Origin: Gammaproteobacteria bacterium | GTDB taxonomy: Bacteria > Pseudomonadota > Gammaproteobacteria > SZUA-229 | NCBI GenBank assembly: GCA_016764035.1 | Contig: JAESSQ010000237.1 | Span: 1-5,629, forward strand | Length of the DNA: 5,629 nt | Direction: 5' to 3' | Shown: one piece after another, positions 1 to 5,396 of the stretch | Layout of the letters: each line of letters opens with the position of its first letter | How positions within the stretch are numbered: the first letter of the stretch is position 1 | Position numbers and translations under genes: made by a program | The notes under the pieces: generated by a model | Database searches by the model: none | What the model saw: only the letters and a program-made list of their open reading frames with translations | What the model was told of the DNA's origin: nothing

Positions 1-543
1 GTCATTGAGTGGGTAGGCCTGATCGTATCCTGCCCACCCCGTTACGACCAGTTCACCCAACGCATCAAGTTTGTGCTGGATAGCTGTAAACTTTTCGTCC
101 TCATAACCGCCCGCGAATAGCAGCGGACTTTTGTGTTTTTTTGACATACGATTAGCCAGTCGCAAGAACTGAGCGAAGCTGTCATCAGTAGAACGTTGCT
201 GCTTGAAGTAGATATCAAAAAATACCATTTTTGGACGGTATTTAAGTATTCGGCTTAAAAGATAAGCATGATCTCGATAGCGTATTGGCCATTCGTTAGC
301 TTCAATCGCTTCGCGTTTGTAAAGCTCGGTTATTGATAACTGATTAAGCAGAACGACGACAATGTCTTGCTGAGCATTCGAGTGATAATACGGCGCTGCA
401 ACTTTATATAATGCATCCTGAGTAGCCTGATCTGTTTTATCGCCAATACCGAAAGGGTTGAAGCCGAGAAAAAACCAGCCGATAAACGAGTACGCTATGA
501 TACGTACCACCAGTTTAGCGAAGGGGTTGGTTTTAAGACGCAT
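1..543 (-). CDS. CHASE2-domain membrane sensor protein, N-terminal part (cut by window edge)
   Basis: The frame is open from the ATG at 543-541 to the window edge (181 codons, C-terminus missing). A TAG two codons upstream (549-547) makes this ATG the first possible start in the frame. No convincing Shine-Dalgarno sequence lies close to it; the nearest AGGA is roughly 25 bases upstream. Residues 11-31 form one hydrophobic segment (LVVRIIAYSFIGWFFLGFNPF), a signal anchor. The extracytoplasmic part then reads like CHASE2: a beta-strand IVVVLLNQLSI at 61-71, a WPIRYRDHAYLLSRIL helix at 85-100 (compare the family's WPWxR...H..LL..L), and KMVFFDIYF at 105-113 with the usual aspartate (D110). CHASE2 is an extracellular sensory domain, normally followed by three membrane segments and a cytoplasmic kinase, cyclase or GGDEF output. 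That output module lies outside the window and cannot be named. The domain call is from motif reading, with no profile search. Confidence 0.8.
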   Translation of the reverse strand, partial: MRLKTNPFAKLVVRIIAYSFIGWFFLGFNPFGIGDKTDQATQDALYKVAAPYYHSNAQQDIVVVLLNQLSITELYKREAIEANEWPIRYRDHAYLLSRILKYRPKMVFFDIYFKQQRSTDDSFAQFLRLANRMSKKHKSPLLFAGGYEDEKFTAIQHKLDALGELVVTGWAGYDQAYPLND

Positions 544-581
544 TATCTAAACCAATAGATAGTGAACAGTCCTGTAAAGTT

Positions 582-609
582 TTTATCATCCTTCGTACTC
601 ACTTGCCAA
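582..609 (-). promoter_or_regulatory. Candidate sigma70-type promoter for the CHASE2 gene
   Basis: On the minus strand TTGGCA (609-604, 5 of 6 to TTGACA) is followed after 16 bases by GATAAA (587-582, 4 of 6 to TATAAT). The expected start near 575 leaves a leader of about 32 bases before the ATG at 543. The position is sensible, but the -10 is weak and a shifted TAAAAA at 585-580 behind TGA would serve equally well. Confidence 0.35.
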
Positions 610-668
610 GCACTCAAAATTAATTGTCAAAACTATATCATATTCGTTAATTCCAAGCTTTTATCGGG

Positions 669-685
669 AAGTCGTGTGACGACTT
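669..685. repeat. Perfect 7-bp inverted repeat with 3-base loop
   Basis: AAGTCGT (669-675), loop GTG (676-678) and ACGACTT (679-685) are exactly self-complementary. On the plus strand a short run of T follows, but it is interrupted, so this is a weak terminator at best. It may be an operator-like palindrome upstream of the CHASE2 promoter at 582-609, about 60 bases before its -35. No function can be read from it. Confidence 0.5.
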
Positions 686-942
686 TTAAGTTACTGTTGA
701 TGACAGTTAGTGTGGTTTGCGGGCAGTGCTGTTAAGCGTTTTACGACGCGGTTGTCATTGCTAGTGAATTTTCTGAGTATTGAACAAACATTATTGCATC
801 GTGCCCATGTTGATAGATTTATGGATTCGATGGTAACTGATTGATTTTTTATCGGTGGCATTCTCAATTTGATTAAAATAATTCAGTGCTCGTATTTTAT
901 TTCTATGTTGAAATTAAAAAATGTGCATACAGGTACGTTTAT

Positions 943-969
943 AAAAAATGGTGCCACGTCCATGTGTCA
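943..969 (-). terminator. Candidate Rho-independent terminator of the thioredoxin gene
   Basis: Reading the minus strand, about 27 bases after the stop codon, TGACAC (969-964) can pair with GTGGCA (957-952) around a six-base loop, with one A/G mismatch. Two C and one A then precede six T (948-943). Position and U-tract fit an intrinsic terminator. The stem is short and imperfect, and an alternative ATGG/CCAT stem abuts the T run, so strength is uncertain. Confidence 0.45.
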
Positions 970-996
970 GTTTGTTACGGTACTTTATTGTCGTTG

Positions 997-1512
997 CTAA
1001 TGCTTGGCTACAATTGTACGGCTGGTTAACTGTTGTATTTTTTGTTCTATGATTTTTTTCTCTGCGTTTCGGTAGCCGATACTTTTGTGTACTAGTCTGC
1101 CTTTTTTGTCTATTAAAAATGAGCTTGGCATGGCTTTAATGTTATATGTTTTTGCGGTTGTTCCTTTTTTATCAAAGGCAATATCAAAATTAGCAGGTAT
1201 CTTTGTAAGAAATTCTTCAGCATCTTTTCTTGACGTGTCAAGATTAATAGCGACCACTTTAAAACCATCACGACCGTATTGTTTCTGAAGTTTATTCATC
1301 CAGGGGAATGAGCGCTTACATGGACCGCACCAAGATGCCCAAAAATCCAGATAAACAACTTTCCCTTTGTACTGTGAAAGATTAATGGTTTTATTTTGCC
1401 CGGGTAAAGAAAAATTCGGTGCTTTTTGTGTTTCCGAAAACGCCGATGATGGTGCAATAAGGCAGTAGATTATTAGAGAGAATATCGTGTTGCGGTACAT
1501 GGAAATATGCAT
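997..1512 (-). CDS. Secreted TlpA/ResA-like thioredoxin (thiol-disulfide oxidoreductase)
   Basis: This 171-residue protein has a Sec signal peptide: a positive N-terminus (R7), a hydrophobic core FSLIIYCLIA at 11-20, and likely cleavage near SSAFS-ETQ (residue 26). The mature part is a compact TlpA-like thioredoxin. APNFSLPGQNKTINLSQYKGK (31-51) is the usual AhpC/TSA-like entry, followed by VVYLDFWASWCGPC with redox cysteines C62 and C65. VVAINLD lies at 87-92, and the cis-proline loop MPSSFLID has P129. It should act in the periplasm, reducing or exchanging disulfides in envelope proteins; the partner is not shown by sequence. The ATG at 1512 is chosen because TGGAG (1523-1519) lies six bases upstream; the second ATG at 1500 would be 18 away. 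It is divergent from the lipoprotein/DUF1501/DUF4266 genes, and thioredoxin-like proteins are, from memory, frequent DUF4266 neighbours. Length and motifs are normal for the family. Confidence 0.92.
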   Translation of the reverse strand: MHISMYRNTIFSLIIYCLIAPSSAFSETQKAPNFSLPGQNKTINLSQYKGKVVYLDFWASWCGPCKRSFPWMNKLQKQYGRDGFKVVAINLDTSRKDAEEFLTKIPANFDIAFDKKGTTAKTYNIKAMPSSFLIDKKGRLVHKSIGYRNAEKKIIEQKIQQLTSRTIVAKH

Positions 1513-1518
1513 TACTAG

Positions 1519-1523
1519 CTCCA
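1519..1523 (-). promoter_or_regulatory. Ribosome binding site deciding the thioredoxin start
   Basis: TGGAG on the minus strand ends six bases before the ATG at 1512-1510. A second in-frame ATG (1500-1498) lacks its own site, so the upstream start is preferred. The signal peptide works with either. Confidence 0.65.
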
Positions 1524-1545
1524 GGGTTAATTACAAAATGATCGA

Positions 1546-1551
1546 TTTATA
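1546..1551 (-). promoter_or_regulatory. Possible -10 element for the thioredoxin gene
   Basis: TATAAA on the minus strand (5 of 6 to TATAAT) would place a start near 1539 and a leader of about 27 bases. No good -35 is visible 16-18 bases upstream, so either an activator is needed or the match is chance in AT-rich DNA. Confidence 0.25.
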
Positions 1552-1640
1552 TACAGCACGAGCATGTTACGCATTTTGTTTTACGTCTTTTATTTATGAG
1601 AAGTTATTTTGTGCAATTGGCTTAATTTTGGTCATCATAG

Positions 1641-1658
1641 CTCAAACACGCATTTGAG
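1641..1658. repeat. Perfect 6-bp inverted repeat, operator-like
   Basis: CTCAAA (1641-1646), six-base spacer CACGCA, then TTTGAG (1653-1658), an 18-bp dyad typical in size of a dimeric regulator site. A further GTTTGA at 1668-1673 matches the left arm in inverted form (TCAAAC, 1642-1647), so two pairings are possible. It sits about 130-145 bases upstream of the thioredoxin start. No T run follows, so it is not a terminator. Confidence 0.4.
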
Positions 1659-1687
1659 TATCTGAGAGTTTGAATATAGCACTATGT

Positions 1688-1711
1688 AAAAAAAAACGAC
1701 AAAATTTGTCG
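1688..1711 (-). terminator. Terminator-like palindrome plus T9 on the minus strand
   Basis: Read on the minus strand, CGACAA/TTGTCG with a three-base loop is followed directly by nine T (1696-1688). This resembles an intrinsic terminator facing the thioredoxin gene, although no minus-strand gene lies upstream of it. The stem is AT-rich. The same bases are better explained as an operator with an A-tract upstream of a plus-strand promoter, so the terminator reading is secondary. Confidence 0.25.
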
Positions 1712-1724
1712 AAATTTCAACAAA
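1697..1724. promoter_or_regulatory. Tandem overlapping operator palindromes
   Basis: Three copies of the half-site TTTGTyG occur in alternating orientation: CGACAAA (1697-1703), TTTGTCG (1705-1711) and CAACAAA (1718-1724). The first pair forms a perfect 15-bp palindrome centred on 1704. The second pair forms a 20-bp palindrome (1705-1724) with one mismatch, centred at 1714.5. The centres are 10.5 bp apart, one helical turn, and share the middle half-site, which overlaps the -35 of the promoter at 1706-1735. This arrangement suggests a dimeric transcription factor binding twice on the same face of the helix, most simply as a repressor. The factor is unknown. Confidence 0.55.
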
Positions 1725-1735
1725 AAATATATAAT
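1706..1735 (+). promoter_or_regulatory. Sigma70-type promoter for the lipoprotein operon or a leader RNA
   Basis: TTGTCG (1706-1711, 4 of 6 to TTGACA) and a consensus TATAAT (1730-1735) are separated by 18 bases. A run of nine A (1688-1696) just upstream could act as an UP element. The start would be near 1742, a few bases before the long stem-loop, giving a leader of about 313 bases to the ATG at 2055. The -35 is inside the operator palindromes. TATAAT can occur by chance in AT-rich DNA; the combination with operator and A-tract raises confidence. Confidence 0.5.
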
Positions 1736-1748
1736 TCATGTATTATCT

Positions 1749-1803
1749 CGACTCAACATTCGTTAATTAAAGCGTTTTCTAAAACGTTACGAATGTTGAA
1801 TCG
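1749..1803 (+). other. Long two-part stem-loop in the presumed leader RNA
   Basis: The outer arms pair 1749-1763 with 1789-1803: eleven perfect pairs (TCAACATTCGT with ACGAATGTTGA), one C/A mismatch, then three more pairs. Inside, AGCGTTTT (1771-1778) faces AAAACGTT (1781-1788), giving seven usable pairs including one G-U. The only asymmetry is a seven-base bulge TAATTAA (1764-1770) on the 5' side. No T run follows, so it is not an ordinary terminator. It begins about seven bases after the predicted transcription start. It could be a 5'-end stabilising hairpin, a small RNA body or a protein-binding RNA element. Confidence 0.55.
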
Positions 1804-1969
1804 TATGGTTAAATTTACATTGCCTGCTGTTCTTGTAGTCAAAAATGTCCTAAAAATCAAAATGTTATAGGTTTACAAGCGATTGTGTTTTCTAGCTTTG
1901 TCGCCGTAATGTGCATTTATAAAATAAAAATTATTTATATTATTTTGTGAATAGCGCATTAATAATATT

Positions 1970-1995
1970 TGGTTACTTTTTAACCACTAATGGTT
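1970..1995 (+). repeat. Three-arm competing inverted repeats
   Basis: TGGTTA (1970-1975), TAACCA (1981-1986) and TGGTT (1991-1995) form a set in which the middle arm can pair with either neighbour: six pairs with a five-base loop, or five pairs with a four-base loop. The pairings are mutually exclusive. The arms are short, so this may be a switch-like leader element, a set of operator half-sites or chance. Confidence 0.35.
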
Positions 1996-2020
1996 GTTAA
2001 GTAGCTCTCTAAAATATAAC

Positions 2021-2041
2021 TTACGCCAGTATTAGGCGTGA
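2021..2041 (+). promoter_or_regulatory. Hairpin abutting the ribosome binding site of the lipoprotein gene
   Basis: TTACGCC (2021-2027) pairs with GGCGTGA (2035-2041) around a seven-base loop; the ACGCC/GGCGT core is perfect and one outer pair is T-G. The weak ribosome binding site AAGAGA (2041-2046) begins at the last base of the stem, eight bases before the ATG at 2055. The stem could limit or help ribosome access. Confidence 0.4.
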
Positions 2042-2054
2042 AGAGACGTTACTA

Positions 2055-3707
2055 ATGAAAATTAAATTTCTTTTCTTAATTACTGTCGCCATCGCGGTAA
2101 CGGCGTGTGACCCAGGTTCGCCAGAAGGTGATTCCGGTTTTCAGGCGGGTGGCGCTGCGACTGCCTTGTCTCAGAGTGAGTTCAATGCCTTGTCTGCTGA
2201 TGAGCAGTACATGGTGGCTAATAAGTTAATGGGTACGATGTTTCGCGGTGTGGCTGTGGAAGATTTTTTTGATATGAATGCAGGGATAACAAATCTTCGG
2301 CCTGTCGATTCGTCGTTTTTAATCAGAACGCAAAATAAATTATCCAGCAACTTAAGTAATGCGCAGTTACTTACCTATGACTCCATTATTGATGGACTTG
2401 ATGCGGATGGTAACCCTGATCCAGATAATGCTAAATACCTTTTTGATACGGATTCAAATGCGCGAAATAATGAACGTGCAAAACAACTACCTTTAGCGCG
2501 TATTAAGGAATACCCAATCAGTCGAGACATGTTCGTGCACTGGATGGCCTATGTCCTGACAAATACAATTATGTTTTCACCGGCTGAGGAGATGGAAAGT
2601 ACGGACTTTACAGATGTGCAGAACATGTACCGTTTTCTGGTATTGAAACTGGAAGAGGGCGCAACGATCCGTCAGATTGTCCGTTCTAATCTACCATCAC
2701 TTGCACGCTGGCGTGTATCAAGATCTGCAGAAAACCATGCACTGGAAGCTTATGAGCTTTATCTGGGTTTGTTTGAAACGGAGGTAGATTCATACCGAGG
2801 TGGTATCGCCTGTAAAGATCTATATCTTACTAATGAAGACGATGGTTATCTGCTACGTCGCACCGATTTTCCTAATACGACACCCCAGTTGATATTGGGA
2901 ACAAATTACATTACGACTTGTGATGATCTTTACGATGTTATTGCAGGTCACCCGTTACTTATTCCACGTGTTGTCGAAGTCATTTTCAATTATTTTGTCG
3001 AGTTACGTGGCGACAATCTTGCTTATCGTCGCAGCATCATCAATGCCATCGTTAATAGCGGGCCGCAGACGTTCGAAGATATTTTTACCGCGATTATCTT
3101 CTCTAAAGAATACCTGCTGAATATCGAACGTCCTAAAACGTTTGAAGAAAATATGATGCCACTACTCGATGCCTTGAAGTGGCATCCTGGTGAAAATGCA
3201 GGTGAAGTTGATGAATTGATATTTAGAAGAATGACAGAATTCTCTGACCAGCAGATTTTTCTAAATGGCATGGGTTGGGCGAGTATGGAATACAAGATTG
3301 GCCGACTTCCAAATGTACCTATCGATGGACTAAGTTTTGCGAATCATCACAAGTCTATGCGTGAAGAGTTTCTGATGAACCGAAGCTTTTATGACCCATC
3401 TGGCAATAATGATGGCTTTATTTATGCCGGCAATAGTAGTTCAGACGTAAAAACATTTATTGCAAATATGTCCTTGAATGACTATATCGATTTTCTGTTT
3501 TTAGGTGCTTTGCAGCGTAAAGCCAGTGCGTCTGAAAAGGTAGATCTTATTGATGTTTATGCGACAGGTGTAACGGGTAATCATCTTACGACAAATGGTG
3601 TAGGCGATCAGATCGTTCGTTCGGGCAGGTATGACGAGATTGCGCAAATTACTTTTGATTATATTACAAGGCTACCTGAGTTTTATTATTTCAGGTCTGT
3701 CAACTAG
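2055..3707 (+). CDS. Large envelope lipoprotein, presumed partner of the adjacent DUF1501 protein
   Basis: This 550-residue protein starts with a clear lipoprotein signal peptide: MKIKFLFLITVAIAVTAC, lipobox VTAC with C18 the lipidated residue. D19 follows, and Asp at +2 is the inner-membrane retention signal in enterobacteria. The mature N-terminus is a Gly/Ser-rich linker. An acidic stretch DADGNPDPD lies at 116-124. The central part is helical: VHWMAYVLTN at 161-170, and SRSAENHALEAYELYLGLF at 222-240, which recalls the helical segments of DUF1800- and DUF1549/1553-type partners of DUF1501 proteins. LNDYIDFLFLGALQRKASASEK near 474-495 resembles the repeat ending many such proteins. I do not recognise the exact family and no catalytic motif is visible. 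The mature protein has only two further cysteines (C253, C289), a possible disulfide for the nearby thioredoxin. Start: ATG 2055 with AAGAGA eight bases upstream. The next gene begins 12 bases after the stop. Confidence 0.72.
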   Translation: MKIKFLFLITVAIAVTACDPGSPEGDSGFQAGGAATALSQSEFNALSADEQYMVANKLMGTMFRGVAVEDFFDMNAGITNLRPVDSSFLIRTQNKLSSNLSNAQLLTYDSIIDGLDADGNPDPDNAKYLFDTDSNARNNERAKQLPLARIKEYPISRDMFVHWMAYVLTNTIMFSPAEEMESTDFTDVQNMYRFLVLKLEEGATIRQIVRSNLPSLARWRVSRSAENHALEAYELYLGLFETEVDSYRGGIACKDLYLTNEDDGYLLRRTDFPNTTPQLILGTNYITTCDDLYDVIAGHPLLIPRVVEVIFNYFVELRGDNLAYRRSIINAIVNSGPQTFEDIFTAIIFSKEYLLNIERPKTFEENMMPLLDALKWHPGENAGEVDELIFRRMTEFSDQQIFLNGMGWASMEYKIGRLPNVPIDGLSFANHHKSMREEFLMNRSFYDPSGNNDGFIYAGNSSSDVKTFIANMSLNDYIDFLFLGALQRKASASEKVDLIDVYATGVTGNHLTTNGVGDQIVRSGRYDEIAQITFDYITRLPEFYYFRSVN

Positions 3708-3711
3708 AGGA
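3706..3711 (+). promoter_or_regulatory. Ribosome binding site of the DUF1501 gene, overlapping the upstream stop codon
   Basis: AGAGGA begins inside the TAG stop (3705-3707) of the lipoprotein gene and ends eight bases before the ATG at 3720. This is a strong site. The overlap suggests translational coupling, so the two proteins would be made together. Confidence 0.75.
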
Positions 3712-3719
3712 ATGCCGGC

Positions 3720-5297
3720 ATGAAACGTAGAAACTTTCTTAAATCTATGGCTGCGGTCGGTGCATCCGCTGTATTACCAAACACATGGCCGACAGCCTTT
3801 AATTTGTCGACGATGTATCAGGCAGCCGACGCGGCTATTGACTACGCCGGTGCACAAATTGCAGCACCAACTATTATGCCGCAGGTGATTAACATTTATC
3901 TGTACGGCGGCCCATCAGAACTGTCGGGTAATCTGACTAATATCGTTGATATTGATTCTAGTTCGCAAAATTCATATGCAAATGCCTTTGGCAGCGGACT
4001 TTTGCGTTTTCAGAATGACCCATCAGGTGGTTTGATTACGCCTAACGGCTTTTGGTCTGGTGCGGGTGGCGACGATATGCAGTTCCTGCTCGATGGTAAC
4101 CATATGTCGGTGTATCGTACGTTGATGAAGCGTAAAGATGGTACGCGTTCGCATCGTGAAAGTATTCTGATGAGCCAGAAAGGTTCACTCGATATCGAAA
4201 ACAGTGCGGGCGTTGGAACCCGTGTCGCGGCCATGTTGTATCAAAATCGTGGCAGCTTTGAAGGTGGAACATCGTTTGCAGATGGCTCTGCTGTCGATAT
4301 GGATGATCTGGTTTTACCTTTTGTTTCTTTCGAGGGCGAGACACGTGTGTTTGCCACGGACCCTGATTATGCCGTGCCTCTGTTGCTCAGAGGAACAACG
4401 CTCAATGAGGATTTAGAAGACCCTTATACCCGGCAGAATAATGGTAATGCCACAAAACTGGACGCCATGGTCAGTAAGAAGTTGGCTGATTTTGGCTACA
4501 ATTCTCGTTATACGAACGTTATTAATTCGAATGATTTACGTGAATATCTGGCGCAGAAAATAGGTCTTATTCAAAGTGCATCAGGCATATTGCCGACGGT
4601 TTCTGAATTGGCAGACCAGGCAACACTCGGGCTTCCTAATGGCTCGACACGTATGTCATATCCGAATAACAATCGCTACTCTGACCGGATTCAAGCTGCA
4701 GTAACACTTGCCATTGAAAATTCGAGCTCGATGTATATTACCGTGGGTGGTGGTCTGGGTGGTTGGGATGACCACAATAATGGCATCGATAATTATCCAG
4801 ATCGAATGAGCCAGCTGTTCGATGCGCTGAAATCGGCAGCACTGCATATAAAATATTCGGGTACCCAAACAGCGGGTGTGGCTGGTACACCAGGTGGCGG
4901 TGTCAATAGACGTACTGACAATATCGTTATCAATGTATTCGGAGACTTTGGACGCCGTGTGAACTTGAATAATTCCGAAGGATGGGATCATGGTAATAAT
5001 CAGAACTTGTACACTATCGGTGGTGCCGGTGTGGTCAGTGCCGCAAACGGTGGCGCAAACAGACAATTGGGTAAAGTGGTTGGCCGTACCGAACGTGTCG
5101 GCGACCCAGGAACCAATAATCAGGTGACGGAGCCACAAGCGGGTAGTTACGAAATAGAACCGATGTCCGTTGCGGCTTCTGTATATTCGTATTTTGGTGT
5201 GCAAAACCCAGAAATATTAACAGCCGATCCAGACCGTAATCCAGCGGGTGATGCCGCTATCGACGAAACGGTTGCTGGTGAACCTGCGTTGTTCTAG
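3720..5297 (+). CDS. Tat-exported DUF1501 family protein
   Basis: This 525-residue protein opens with a twin-arginine signal, KRRNFLK (residues 2-8), followed by a mild hydrophobic stretch to about residue 20, so export in folded form is expected. The body matches DUF1501 (PF07394), a family with the alkaline-phosphatase/sulfatase-like fold. Visible motifs are YLYGGPSEL at 60-68 (the family's early GG motif), RSHRES at 143-148, GGWDDH at 347-352 (usual GGWDTH), FGDFGRR at 407-413 (usual EFGRTP) and GWDHG at 421-425 (usual DHG). The Asp and His residues are candidate metal ligands. The usual Glu of EFGR is Asp (D409) and the Thr of WDTH is Asp (D351), so chemistry may be altered. SVAASVYSYFGV at 483-494 is the family's normal C-terminal helix. 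The substrate is unknown. The start is fixed by AGAGGA and the Tat motif. The gene is probably co-transcribed with both neighbours. Confidence 0.88.
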   Translation: MKRRNFLKSMAAVGASAVLPNTWPTAFNLSTMYQAADAAIDYAGAQIAAPTIMPQVINIYLYGGPSELSGNLTNIVDIDSSSQNSYANAFGSGLLRFQNDPSGGLITPNGFWSGAGGDDMQFLLDGNHMSVYRTLMKRKDGTRSHRESILMSQKGSLDIENSAGVGTRVAAMLYQNRGSFEGGTSFADGSAVDMDDLVLPFVSFEGETRVFATDPDYAVPLLLRGTTLNEDLEDPYTRQNNGNATKLDAMVSKKLADFGYNSRYTNVINSNDLREYLAQKIGLIQSASGILPTVSELADQATLGLPNGSTRMSYPNNNRYSDRIQAAVTLAIENSSSMYITVGGGLGGWDDHNNGIDNYPDRMSQLFDALKSAALHIKYSGTQTAGVAGTPGGGVNRRTDNIVINVFGDFGRRVNLNNSEGWDHGNNQNLYTIGGAGVVSAANGGANRQLGKVVGRTERVGDPGTNNQVTEPQAGSYEIEPMSVAASVYSYFGVQNPEILTADPDRNPAGDAAIDETVAGEPALF

Positions 5298-5396
5298 TTG
5301 AAAGCGATGTTGTTATAACAATTATTTTGGCTAGATGCTATGCATGAGATACCTTATTTAATTGCCAACTTTAAAATATTTACTTGTGATAAACCT
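5298..5396 (+). other. Short spacer with a 12-bp palindrome
   Basis: These 99 bases separate the DUF1501 stop from the small lipoprotein start. TTGTTATAACAA (5310-5321) is a perfect palindrome followed by an AT-rich run. As an RNA hairpin its stem is only four pairs, too weak for a terminator; as DNA it could be an operator. TTGAAA (5298-5303) resembles a -35, but no -10 follows at proper distance. Co-transcription across the gap is the simpler reading. Confidence 0.4.

Larger units (their letters stand above)
544..996. other. Intergenic region between CHASE2 gene and thioredoxin gene
   Basis: This 453-base AT-rich spacer separates two minus-strand genes. I find no convincing reading frame, tRNA or repeat array. 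It contains the candidate CHASE2 promoter (582-609), a short perfect hairpin (669-685) and a candidate terminator for the thioredoxin gene (943-969). The stretch 700-940 shows nothing I can support. A terminator at one end and a promoter at the other suggest the two genes are separate transcription units. Confidence 0.6.
1513..2054. other. Divergent regulatory region between thioredoxin gene and lipoprotein operon
   Basis: This 542-base spacer separates divergent genes. It is AT-rich and unusually full of inverted repeats: 1641-1658, the operator cluster 1697-1724, the long stem-loop 1749-1803, the competing repeats 1970-1995 and the hairpin 2021-2041. The best promoter (1706-1735) lies about 310 bases before the lipoprotein ATG, so the operon either has a long structured leader or an extra RNA is made from here. 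I see no tRNA, known riboswitch consensus or credible protein-coding frame. Positions 1804-1969 show nothing specific. Confidence 0.6.

Noticed and set aside
121..136. Short match GCAGCGGACTTTTG shared by the CHASE2 gene (119-132) and the DUF1501 gene (3992-4005)
   Set aside because: It is a single 14-base coincidence inside two unrelated coding sequences with no flanking similarity.
625..630. Perfect TTGACA on the minus strand upstream of the CHASE2 gene
   Set aside because: At 16-18 bases spacing the sequence reads TGGCAA or GGCAAG, nothing like a -10. The neighbouring TTGGCA/GATAAA pair is better placed.
1749..1803. Integron attC-like recombination site
   Set aside because: Imperfect dyad symmetry with bulged bases suggested it, but the conserved core sites are not at the ends and there is no cassette arrangement or integrase.
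1670..1870. Open frame of 66 codons with a TTG start on the plus strand
   Set aside because: There is no ribosome binding site, the composition is Lys/Asn/Ile-rich as random AT-rich DNA gives, and it runs through the promoter, operators and long stem-loop.
1945..1961. TGTGA half-site suggesting a CRP site
   Set aside because: The second half (TCACA) is missing at the required spacing.
4042..4344. 100-codon minus-strand frame within the DUF1501 gene
   Set aside because: It is a shadow frame with no start signal and basic, unstructured composition. Other short antisense frames here (3023-3295, 4010-4234) are rejected for the same reason.
4656..5204. 182-codon open frame on the minus strand
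   Set aside because: It lies wholly inside the DUF1501 gene, whose frame carries recognisable family motifs. The antisense translation shows low-complexity His/Thr/Ile-rich sequence and no domain.
5340..5396. Upstream in-frame ATG for the DUF4266 gene
   Set aside because: It would place 19 mostly polar residues before an otherwise perfect lipoprotein signal peptide and has no better ribosome binding site.
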